This document shows, one piece after another, positions 1 to 4,859 of a stretch of 8,546 bases of DNA. How positions within the stretch are numbered: the stretch's first letter is position 1; each line of letters begins with the position of its first letter. The DNA is from CAYRVX01 sp964642165 (GTDB lineage: Bacteria; Planctomycetota; Phycisphaerae; SM23-33), in contig CAZXOC010000305.1 in the NCBI GenBank assembly GCA_964642165.1, positions 1 through 8,546 on the forward strand, read 5' to 3'. The notes below the pieces were generated by a model, which had not been told where the DNA came from, searched no databases, and was given only the letters and a program-made list of their open reading frames with translations. The position numbers were made by a program, and so were the translations under genes.

Positions 1-50
1 CCTTCTGCGCGGACCTCAAGCGGGGCGAGAAGTTCGTCGTGAAGGTCTGA
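1..50 (+). CDS. C-terminal tail of an unidentified protein (partial)
   Basis: The third forward frame reads FCADLKRGEKFVVKV and then stops with TGA at 48-50. The residue mix looks like a real soluble protein end, and the other two frames give low-complexity Arg/Ser-rich or Gly/Arg-rich strings. Only 15 residues are inside the window, so no family can be named. The gene converges on the VWA gene, with 142 bases between the two stop codons filled by strong hairpins, as expected at a genuine gene end. It could still be a chance frame. Confidence 0.45.
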   Translation, partial: FCADLKRGEKFVVKV

Positions 51-63
51 GACGCCCCACGAT

Positions 64-97
64 CGCGGTCCCCGCGGCCCCAAGCCCGCGGACCGCG
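64..97. terminator. GC hairpin between convergent genes (first of two)
   Basis: CGCGGTCC at 64-71 is exactly complementary to GGACCGCG at 90-97. The inner bases GCGG (74-77) and CCGC (86-89) can extend the stem past a two-base bulge. It starts 13 bases after the upstream stop codon. There is no T-run, so it is not a classical intrinsic terminator. A structure or Rho-assisted role in ending transcription is inferred from position. Confidence 0.4.
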
Positions 98-124
98 CTC
101 CGCGGGTTGTGCCCCCGCGCACAA

Positions 125-157
125 GCAGGGCCCCGCACCAGCCGGTCGGGGCCCTGC
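125..157. terminator. Perfect 11-bp GC hairpin between convergent genes (second of two)
   Basis: GCAGGGCCCCG at 125-135 pairs perfectly with CGGGGCCCTGC at 147-157 around an 11-base loop. It lies 36 bases beyond the stop codon of the minus-strand VWA gene and between two convergent gene ends, so a bidirectional terminator is plausible. On the minus strand the stem is followed only by TTGT, and on the plus strand by no T-run, so the terminator role is inferred from position and stem strength. Confidence 0.5.
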
Positions 158-192
158 CTCCGCGGTCTCGAGCCGACACGCGGCTCGGAAGG

Positions 193-1350
193 TCATTTCT
201 TCTTCTCGAACTTGAAGTCCTTCTTCTCCGCCTGAACGCGAACCGCACTGCGCAAGGCCGAGTCCAGCGAGCCCCGCTCGCTCAGCCCGCGCCGGGACAT
301 CTCCTTCTTGACGTGCGCGTCGCGCTTCGCGCTGAGCTGGACGATCTCCTTCTGGATGGCCAGCCGCCGCTTGGACTGCCTCTCCACATAGGCCTTCCGC
401 TCCCCGGGCTTCATCTTCCGCATGTTCTCGGGCAGCTCGGCCTCGGCGAGCGCTTCGAGCTTGACCTTGCCGCCCCTGGTCGCGTCGATGAGGTCCCACC
501 CGGCGTTGCGGTACAGGAACGAGGCCTTGCTCCGCGCGCGCTCGGCGGCGGTGGCTGCGTTCAGTCCGGCCGCCTGGGAGTCCATCGCCTTCTGCAGCGC
601 GGCGTTGACGGCGCCCGATCGCCCGTAGACCACGTAGGTGGCATTGAGGCTGCCGCTCAGCTCGGCGAGCTTCTGGTCGTACGGCGTGGTGATCGCGACC
701 GTGCCGCGGTCCTGGTCGATGGCGGCGTACTGCCCGTCGGCCCAGCGGGCGGCGTCGGCCCAGCCCGTCCGATGCCCCTCGCCCGTCCCGCCGCAGAAGA
801 TCGTGTTGACGATGATGCCCTTGGTGACGGCGGCCTTGCAGGTCTCCTGCAGGTCGTAGGTCTTGTCCTGGGTGGCCGGCTCGTTGCCCGCCACGAACAT
901 CACCCGCAGCGTGCCCTTGTCCATGTTCCAGTCCAGCTCGTTCGTCGCCGCGCGGACCACCCGCGCCACGTACTCCGTCCCGCCGTGGGTCCGCAGCGGG
1001 AAGAGCTTGCCGTACACCGCGTCCAGGTCGTCGGTCAGCGGGCTGAGCTGCTTGACCCAGCCGCTCTCCCGCGTCAGCCCGCTGTTGCCGTAGTGGTACA
1101 GCGCCACCCGCAGCATCGGGCGCGGCTTGGCCGTCGCCAGCTCGTTCACCACCGCCCAGAGCTTCTGCTTGGCCGACTCGATCAGCCCCCGCATCGAGCC
1201 CGACGTGTCCAGGCAGATCGCCAGGTCGATGTGCTTCGGCGTCCCCGGCTCCGGCGCCTTCTTGACCGCATCGACGGCCTTCTCCGTCGCGTACGAGAAC
1301 CCCACCACCACCAACGCCACCAGGATGACCTGTACCAGCAGCCGTTTCAT
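193..1350 (-). CDS. Membrane-anchored VWA-domain protein
   Basis: Protein of 385 residues. Residues 4-19 form a hydrophobic segment after MKR, giving an uncleaved signal anchor or signal peptide, so the protein acts outside the cytoplasmic membrane. A von Willebrand factor A domain spans about 41-235. It has the metal-ion-dependent adhesion site start D48-T-S50-G-S52 and a THGGTEY segment (121-127) carrying the expected threonine. The position of the usual third metal ligand Asp reads VAGNEP (153-158), with Gly in its place. A conserved-looking FCGG segment (185-188) and the WDLIDA region (285-290) follow, then a basic, probably helical tail (305-385) ending in EKKK. The start at 1350 is preferred because it directly precedes the signal segment and has GGGAGAG about 6 bases upstream. 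The frame stays open to 1491 but that extension runs into the tRNA promoter. VWA domains generally mediate protein binding; the partner is unknown. Gene runs opposite to the tRNA. Confidence 0.9.
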   Translation of the reverse strand: MKRLLVQVILVALVVVGFSYATEKAVDAVKKAPEPGTPKHIDLAICLDTSGSMRGLIESAKQKLWAVVNELATAKPRPMLRVALYHYGNSGLTRESGWVKQLSPLTDDLDAVYGKLFPLRTHGGTEYVARVVRAATNELDWNMDKGTLRVMFVAGNEPATQDKTYDLQETCKAAVTKGIIVNTIFCGGTGEGHRTGWADAARWADGQYAAIDQDRGTVAITTPYDQKLAELSGSLNATYVVYGRSGAVNAALQKAMDSQAAGLNAATAAERARSKASFLYRNAGWDLIDATRGGKVKLEALAEAELPENMRKMKPGERKAYVERQSKRRLAIQKEIVQLSAKRDAHVKKEMSRRGLSERGSLDSALRSAVRVQAEKKDFKFEKKK

Positions 1351-1392
1351 CGTCGCTCTCCCTATCCAGGCACGTCCACAACTTAGACGGCT

Positions 1393-1412
1393 GGGAGCCG
1401 CCGGCGGTTCCC
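1393..1412. promoter_or_regulatory. 20-bp near-perfect palindrome upstream of the VWA gene
   Basis: The 20 bases from GGGAG to TTCCC form an inverted repeat centred at 1402/1403. Every position pairs except 1397/1408, which is a G-T pair and would be a wobble in RNA. It lies 43 bases upstream of the VWA start codon and 37 bases before the -35 box of the tRNA promoter. It could be an operator shared by divergent units or a 5'-leader hairpin of the VWA mRNA. No regulator can be named. Confidence 0.4.
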
Positions 1413-1448
1413 GCGCCCCGCGCGTGGGTCGTTTTTTGCCGCCACCGG

Positions 1449-1476
1449 TTGACATGAGCGGGCGCGAGACTAAAGT
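1449..1476 (+). promoter_or_regulatory. Sigma-70-type promoter of tRNA-Leu
   Basis: A perfect TTGACA (-35) lies at 1449-1454. TAAAGT at 1471-1476 follows after a 16-base spacer and matches the TATAAT consensus at four of six positions. Transcription would start near 1483, about 23 bases before the mature tRNA 5' end, which suits a short leader trimmed by RNase P. Confidence 0.7.
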
Positions 1477-1505
1477 AAAGTGTCTCGGCACAGCAGCCGG
1501 AACTT

Positions 1506-1589
1506 GCGGCCGTGGCGGAATTGGCAGACGCGCAGGCTTCAGGTGCCTGTGTCCTTAGGGACGTGGAGGTTCGAATCCTCTCGGCCGCA
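1506..1589 (+). tRNA. trnL: tRNA-Leu, anticodon CAG
   Basis: The 84-base sequence folds as a class II tRNA. The acceptor stem GCGGCCG (1506-1512) pairs fully with CGGCCGC (1582-1588), followed by discriminator A1589. The anticodon stem CAGGC/GCCTG encloses the loop TTCAGGT with anticodon CAG at 1540-1542, which reads CUG codons. A long variable arm (GTCC TTA GGGAC) is typical of Leu. The T arm has the canonical TTCGAAT loop (1570-1576) with a five-pair stem. CCA is not encoded and must be added post-transcriptionally. CUG is expected to be a heavily used Leu codon in such GC-rich DNA, which fits a dedicated CAG isoacceptor. Confidence 0.97.
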
Positions 1590-1679
1590 ATGGCGCCCTG
1601 CCTGACTCTTCTGTCCCCTCGATGGTCGGGCTCTCTGCGCGGACTGGAGCCACCCGCGCCGCCCGCCGCGCACCGTCAG

Positions 1680-1709
1680 TTGGAATCCCGCTCCTCGCGT
1701 GGCTAGGAT
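1680..1709 (+). promoter_or_regulatory. Candidate promoter of the DHOD-like gene
   Basis: TTGGAA at 1680-1685 and TAGGAT at 1704-1709 each match the -35 and -10 consensus at four of six positions, with an 18-base spacer. They lie in the 179-base gap after the tRNA and 59 bases upstream of the chosen ATG. The match is moderate and the gap is otherwise GC-rich, so this is the best candidate rather than a firm call. Confidence 0.4.
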
Positions 1710-1768
1710 GGGAGCGGGTGGGCGCGCCGGAGAGGCGTGTCCTGCCGGCTTCGGAAGGGAGCGATGCG

Positions 1769-2776
1769 ATGGACCTCTCGACAACGTACATGGGGCTCTC
1801 GCTGGCCAGTCCGCTGGTGCCGTCGGCCTCGCCGCTGAGCATGGACCTGGACAACCTTCGCCGCATGGAGGACGCCGGCGCGGGGGCGGTCGTGCTGGCG
1901 TCGCTCTTCGAGGAGCAGATCGCCCACGACGCCGACGAGCTGGAGCACTACCTGACCTATGGCACGGAGCGCTTCGCCGAGTCGCTGACGTACTTCCCGC
2001 AGGTCGACGACTTCCGCACCGGCGCCGAGGAGTACCTCGAGTACGTCGCCAAGGCCCGCGAGGCCGTCGACATCCCCGTCATCGCCTCCCTCAACGGCGT
2101 CTCCGCCAAGGGGTGGATCTCCTACGCCGCCAAGATCGAGCAGGCCGGCGCCCACGCCCTGGAGCTCAACGTCTACTACATCCCCACCCGGGCGGACCTG
2201 CCGTCCCGGGAGGTCGAGGGCGTCTACGCCAACGTCCTCGGCGCCGTCAAGGCGTCCGTCTCCATCCCCGTGGCGATGAAGCTCTCGCCGTTCTTCTCCA
2301 ACCTCGCCAACCTCGCCGCCTGCCTCGACAAGAACGGCGCCGACGCCCTCGTCCTGTTCAACCGCTTCTACCAGCCCGACATCGACCCGACGGCCCTGGA
2401 GGTCACCCTCGACGTCGACCTGTCCACCTCCGCCGAGAGCCGCCTGCCCCTGCGATGGATCGCCATCCTGCACGGGCGCGTCGGGGCGTCCCTGGCCGCC
2501 ACCACCGGCGTCCACACCGGCGCCGACGCCGCCAAGATGATCCTCGCCGGCGCCGACGTGACCATGCTGTGCTCGGCCCTGCTGCACCACGGCCCGCAGC
2601 ACCTCGCCACCGTCGCCGAAGGCCTGAAGGCCGTCATGGAGGTCCGCGGCTACGAGTCCGTCGACCAGATGAAGGGCGTCATGAGCCAGACCAGCTGCCC
2701 CGAGCCCAGCGCCTACGAGCGGGGCAACTACATCAAGGCCCTCACCGCCTACGGGCCGACGGCCACCTTCGAGTGA
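1769..2776 (+). CDS. Dihydroorotate dehydrogenase-like flavoprotein
   Basis: Protein of 335 residues with the FMN-binding TIM-barrel pattern of the dihydroorotate dehydrogenase (PyrD) superfamily. Visible landmarks are SPLVPSASPLS (14-24) near the N-terminus, ELN (132-134), PVAMKLSPF (167-175) with the FMN-contacting Lys171, VLFNRF (195-200), and the phosphate-binding end TTGVHTGADAAKM (245-257) followed by ILAGADVTMLCSALL. In true class 1 enzymes the ELN motif is followed by a loop holding the catalytic Cys (ELNxSCPN). Here it reads ELNVYYIPT, so neither the Cys nor the class 2 Ser is in place. This matches the widespread 'dihydroorotate dehydrogenase-like' subgroup of unproven reaction, and no pyr genes are nearby, so pyrD is not assigned. 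The start at 1769 is chosen because it begins the conserved barrel and has GGAAGGGAG about 7 bases upstream. The frame is open back to 1622, but that extension has no family character. Confidence 0.9.
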   Translation: MDLSTTYMGLSLASPLVPSASPLSMDLDNLRRMEDAGAGAVVLASLFEEQIAHDADELEHYLTYGTERFAESLTYFPQVDDFRTGAEEYLEYVAKAREAVDIPVIASLNGVSAKGWISYAAKIEQAGAHALELNVYYIPTRADLPSREVEGVYANVLGAVKASVSIPVAMKLSPFFSNLANLAACLDKNGADALVLFNRFYQPDIDPTALEVTLDVDLSTSAESRLPLRWIAILHGRVGASLAATTGVHTGADAAKMILAGADVTMLCSALLHHGPQHLATVAEGLKAVMEVRGYESVDQMKGVMSQTSCPEPSAYERGNYIKALTAYGPTATFE

Positions 2777-2818
2777 CCCGCGCCGCGTCGGCCGGCAGAT
2801 CCGTCCCGCGCGAGCGGC

Positions 2819-2847
2819 TGGGCAGCGGCGCCAGGGTGCGGTAGACT
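2819..2847 (+). promoter_or_regulatory. Candidate leaderless promoter for cmk
   Basis: TAGACT at 2842-2847 ends only six bases before the cmk ATG. TGGGCA at 2819-2824 is four of six to the -35 consensus with a 17-base spacer. Initiation at the usual distance from the -10 box would fall at or next to the ATG, giving a leaderless mRNA. The 2848-2853 stretch holds GGCGGC, which is too close to act as a good Shine-Dalgarno sequence. Read-through from the upstream gene remains possible because no terminator is visible in the 77-base gap. Confidence 0.35.
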
Positions 2848-2853
2848 GGCGGC

Positions 2854-3516
2854 ATGATCGTCACGATCGACGGACCGGCGGGCTCGGGCAAGAGCACGGC
2901 CGCCCGGAACCTGGCCCGGGCGCTGGGCATCGCCTTCCTCGACACGGGCGCGACCTACCGGGCGGTCACGTGGAAGGCCCTGCGCAGCGGCACGGACCTG
3001 GCCGACGAAGCGGCCCTCGCCGAGATCGCCCGGACCATGGACCTCCAGCTCGCGGCGACCGACGAAGGCACCGACGTGCGGCTCGACGGCGAGGACGTCA
3101 GCGGGGAGATCCGCTCGGAAGAGGTCAGCCGCCACTCCCACTACGCCGCCCGCGCCTGGGGAGTCCGGGAGGTCCTCGTCGCCCTCCAGCGACGCCTCGG
3201 CGAGCGGCTCGGCAGCTTCGTCAGCGAGGGGCGCGACCAGGGCACGGTGGTCTTCCCCGACGCCGACGTGAAGTTCTACCTGCTCGCCCGCCCGGAGGTC
3301 CGCGCCCGCCGCCGCTGCGAGCAGCTCCTCGCCGCCGGGCAGCAGGCCGACTACCCCCAGGTCCTCGACGCCATCGTCCGCCGCGACGCCCGCGACAGCA
3401 CCCGCGCCGCCGCCCCGCTGACCCGCCCGCCGGGGGCGATCGTCGTCGACACGTCCGACAACACCATCGAGCAGACCACCGCCGCCCTGCTCGAGCACGT
3501 GAGGGCCGGGCGATGA
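2854..3516 (+). CDS. cmk: Cytidylate (CMP/dCMP) kinase
   Basis: Protein of 220 residues, the usual size of bacterial CMP kinase. It transfers a phosphate from ATP to CMP or dCMP in the cytoplasm, supplying CDP for nucleic acids and CDP-lipids. The P-loop GPAGSGKST covers residues 7-15 right after the first beta strand. LDTGATYRA (29-37) is the nucleoside-binding segment, with Thr where most homologues have Met. Further landmarks are EEVSRHS, the QRRLG region, SEGRDQGTVVFPDA (the GRDxGT motif, with Gln in place of the usual Ile/Met), RARRRCEQL, and RDARDSTRAAAPL, which matches the family pattern RDxxDSxRxxAPL of the lid and catalytic arginines. ATG 2854 is the natural start because family members begin one or two residues before this strand. 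The stop codon overlaps the next gene's start (ATGA), so the two are translationally coupled. Confidence 0.96.
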   Translation: MIVTIDGPAGSGKSTAARNLARALGIAFLDTGATYRAVTWKALRSGTDLADEAALAEIARTMDLQLAATDEGTDVRLDGEDVSGEIRSEEVSRHSHYAARAWGVREVLVALQRRLGERLGSFVSEGRDQGTVVFPDADVKFYLLARPEVRARRRCEQLLAAGQQADYPQVLDAIVRRDARDSTRAAAPLTRPPGAIVVDTSDNTIEQTTAALLEHVRAGR

Positions 3517-4223
3517 GGGGCCTCCCGAGCGCCCCCAATCCGCGCCTCCGCCACCTCCGCCTGCCCGAGGGCGTCCCGGCACCGACCCTCTGGTACCGCA
3601 GCCTGCGGCGGCTCTGCCACGTCGGCGTCTCGGCCATGTGGAAGATCCGCGTCTTCGACCGCCGCCACGAGCCCACCCGCGGCGGGGCCGTCTACATCTC
3701 CAACCACCAGAGCTTCCTCGACCCCGTGCTGATGGGCGTGGGCCTGCGACGCCCGGTGAACTACATGGCCAGGCACAGCCTCTTCCGCGTGCCCGTCTTC
3801 CGCCAGCTCATCGGGTCGCTCAACGCCTTCCCCGTTCACCGCGGCACCGCCGACCGGGGCGCCCTGAAGGAGGCCATGCGCCGCCTCGAGGCCGGCGGGC
3901 AGGTCGGCGTCTTCGCCGAGGGCACCCGGACACGCGACGGGTCGATCGGGGCGTTCCTGCCCGGTGTGGCCCTGCTGAGCCAGCGCTCGGCCGAGTGGAC
4001 CGTGCCCGTGCTGATCGACGGGGCCTTCGAGGCCTGGCCCCGCTGGCAGGCGCTGCCGTCCCCGGGCAGCATCGTCGTCCGCTACGGCGAGGCCATCCCG
4101 CGGGCCGAGGCGAGACGCATGAAGGCCGCCGACTTCGTCGCCCGCGTCCGCCGGACCATCCTCGACATGCAGGCCGACACCCGCCGCCGCGTCGGCCGCC
4201 CCCCCGTCCCCTACGAGCCCTGA
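3513..4223 (+). CDS. plsC: PlsC-family lysophospholipid acyltransferase
   Basis: Protein of 236 residues, normal for a 1-acyl-sn-glycerol-3-phosphate acyltransferase. All four family motifs are present in order: I, NHQSFLD with catalytic His65 and Asp70 (HX4D); II, FPVHRGT (106-112), binding the glycerol phosphate; III, FAEGTR (134-139); and IV, VPVLIDGAF (164-172). These enzymes add the second acyl chain to lysophosphatidate at the inner face of the cytoplasmic membrane. Residues 25-43 are amphipathic rather than clearly membrane-spanning. The start ATG at 3513 overlaps the cmk stop codon (ATGA), favouring termination-reinitiation. An internal ATG at residue 42 would remove the N-terminal membrane-contact region and is less likely. 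cmk next to plsC is common in bacteria; rpsA, often the third gene, is absent here. The exact acyl donor or acceptor cannot be read from sequence. Confidence 0.93.
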   Translation: MRGLPSAPNPRLRHLRLPEGVPAPTLWYRSLRRLCHVGVSAMWKIRVFDRRHEPTRGGAVYISNHQSFLDPVLMGVGLRRPVNYMARHSLFRVPVFRQLIGSLNAFPVHRGTADRGALKEAMRRLEAGGQVGVFAEGTRTRDGSIGAFLPGVALLSQRSAEWTVPVLIDGAFEAWPRWQALPSPGSIVVRYGEAIPRAEARRMKAADFVARVRRTILDMQADTRRRVGRPPVPYEP

Positions 4224-4244
4224 CCACCCCCCTGCCGGGACGAG

Positions 4245-4266
4245 CGCGCCGTAGCGCGACACTTTT
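4245..4266 (+). terminator. Weak intrinsic terminator candidate after plsC
   Basis: CGCGC (4245-4249) pairs with GCGCG (4254-4258) around the tetraloop CGTA, and TTTT (4263-4266) follows after ACAC. It begins 21 bases downstream of the plsC stop codon. The stem is short and the T-run is not adjacent, so strength is doubtful, but the position at the end of the plus-strand cluster is right. Confidence 0.4.
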
Positions 4267-4300
4267 CAGGCCTTCCGGCGAAATTCCAGCGTCTCCCGCC

Positions 4301-4312
4301 GCGGTGCACCGC
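4301..4312. promoter_or_regulatory. 12-bp perfect palindrome GCGGTGCACCGC
   Basis: The sequence GCGGTGCACCGC equals its own reverse complement. It lies in non-coding DNA 77 bases after plsC. A dimeric repressor site or a simple hairpin remnant are both possible. Palindromes of this length also arise by chance in GC-rich DNA, so the call is weak. Confidence 0.2.
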
Positions 4313-4356
4313 CCCCCCGCGAAACGGCCGTAAGTCTCGAAGTTATGTGTTAAAAC

Positions 4357-4464
4357 TGTCCACTCCTGGGGCCTGCCGGAGCGGCCGAAATCGAGCTAAC
4401 TGCTTGTTGGACAATGACGTACCATTGTACACATTTTGGACATTCCACCCGTTTTTGGACATTC
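4357..4464. repeat. AT-richer block with clustered GGACA motifs and a 12-bp direct repeat
   Basis: TTTTGGACATTC occurs at 4434-4445 and again at 4453-4464, 19 bases apart. A diverged relative, TTGGACAATG, lies at 4407-4416, and TGTCC at 4357-4361 has the same core inverted. ACAATG (4411-4416) and CATTGT (4423-4428) form a dyad. CGGGCG/CGCCCG (4464-4469/4475-4480) forms a hairpin right after the last repeat. The block is visibly AT-richer than the coding DNA around it. Multiple short repeats beginning TGTCC are reminiscent of the ends of some insertion sequences, including IS21-type elements, but no transposase remains. A transcription-factor binding cluster is the alternative. Confidence 0.5.
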
Positions 4465-4490
4465 GGGCGGCGAGCGCCCGGAGCGGGCGA

Positions 4491-4532
4491 GGAACTGGGA
4501 ACCGGGAACGGAAGAGCCAGGGAGCAGGGAGT
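4491..4532 (+). repeat. Degenerate in-phase heptanucleotide tandem repeat
   Basis: Six consecutive 7-base units run without a phase break: GGAACTG, GGAACCG, GGAACGG, AAGAGCC, AGGGAGC, AGGGAGT. The first three differ only at the last two positions and the last two only at the final base; unit four is diverged. The repeat starts 26 bases after the GGACATTC repeats, in non-coding DNA. Confidence 0.55.
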
Positions 4533-4547
4533 AGCCCTTTGGCTCTG

Positions 4548-4576
4548 CCTTCGGCCCTGAGGCTCGGGCCCGAAGG
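4548..4576. terminator. 10-bp hairpin with one bulge in the intergenic region
   Basis: CCTTCGGCCC (4548-4557) pairs with GGGCCCGAAGG (4566-4576) except for one bulged C, around the eight-base loop TGAGGCTC. No T-run follows on either strand. It may stop read-through from either the plus-strand cluster or the large minus-strand gene, but nothing beyond the structure supports this. Confidence 0.3.
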
Positions 4577-4704
4577 GACGCTCAGGCTCGAAGAGAACCG
4601 GACGCCCCGCGCGCCGACGCCGAGAGCCAAGCGGCAAGCCGCCCGCCCTCATCTGGAAAAAGGCCTGACCCTGATCCGCCCTCGCGCGCCATGTTCGCTC
4701 CTCT

Positions 4705-4740
4705 CCGGGCCGGCCCGGGCAGTTCCCCCGGGGCGCCCGG
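4705..4740. terminator. GC hairpin cluster downstream of the large minus-strand gene
   Basis: CCGGGCCGGCCCGG at 4705-4718 is a perfect 14-bp palindrome. The overlapping CCGGGC (4715-4720) can instead pair with GCCCGG (4735-4740) around a loop containing CCCC/GGGG. On the minus strand the cluster starts about 42 bases after the stop codon of the PEP-CTERM gene, a suitable place for termination or mRNA 3'-end stabilisation. It lacks a T-run. Confidence 0.35.
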
Positions 4741-4781
4741 CGCGACTCGGCGTGCGCGGGCCGCAGTGGGTCTCGCGTCGG

Positions 4782-4859
4782 TCAATGGCGCCGGCGTCTT
4801 CGTCTCCGCAACCCGGCCAGGGCGCCCAGCGCCAGCAGGGCCAGCGTGGCCGGCTCGGG
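4782..4859 (-). other. PEP-CTERM sorting signal
   Basis: The last 25 residues read PEPATLALLALGALAGL followed by seven Arg and a His. The three parts of an exosortase target are therefore all present: the Pro-Glu-Pro motif (1230-1232), a 14-residue hydrophobic segment and a basic tail. Known PEP-CTERM biology predicts export by Sec, cleavage near PEP by an exosortase encoded elsewhere, and surface or extracellular-matrix placement. Confidence 0.92.

Larger units (their letters stand above)
4224..4781. other. 558-base intergenic region without a convincing gene
   Basis: No frame here shows family motifs or a credible ribosome binding site. Two convergent transcription units end in it. Contents in order: a weak terminator, a 12-bp palindrome, the GGACA repeat block, the heptanucleotide repeat, a bulged hairpin and a GC hairpin cluster. 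A 95-codon minus-strand frame (4343-4630) is present but has low-complexity, unrecognisable content. Confidence 0.7.

Noticed and set aside
109..1386. Long plus-strand open frame (425 codons) opposite the VWA gene
   Set aside because: Low-complexity Leu/Arg/Val-rich antisense shadow caused by high GC; the minus-strand frame has clear VWA motifs.
1432..1437. T-run as an intrinsic terminator on the plus strand
   Set aside because: No adequate stem directly precedes it, and no plus-strand gene ends just upstream.
1351..1491. N-terminal extension of the VWA protein to an ATG at 1491
   Set aside because: The extension has no signal-peptide logic, overlaps the tRNA promoter, and the 1350 start has both a ribosome binding site and a following hydrophobic segment.
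1636..1672. 7-bp inverted repeat TGCGCGG/CCGCGCA after the tRNA
   Set aside because: The loop is 23 bases and no T-run follows; such pairs are common by chance at this GC content.
1622..1768. 49-residue N-terminal extension of the DHOD-like protein
   Set aside because: Ala/Arg-rich and without family similarity; the 1769 start has a good Shine-Dalgarno sequence and begins the conserved barrel.
1699..2844. 381-codon plus-strand frame overlapping the DHOD-like gene
   Set aside because: Arg/Pro/Gly-rich translation typical of an out-of-frame GC-rich shadow.
2749..3582. Minus-strand frame opposite cmk
   Set aside because: Gly/Ala/Val-rich shadow with no motif; cmk is unambiguous on the plus strand.
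4343..4630. 95-codon minus-strand frame in the intergenic region
   Set aside because: No ribosome binding site, no recognisable domain, and it runs through the GGACA and heptanucleotide repeats.
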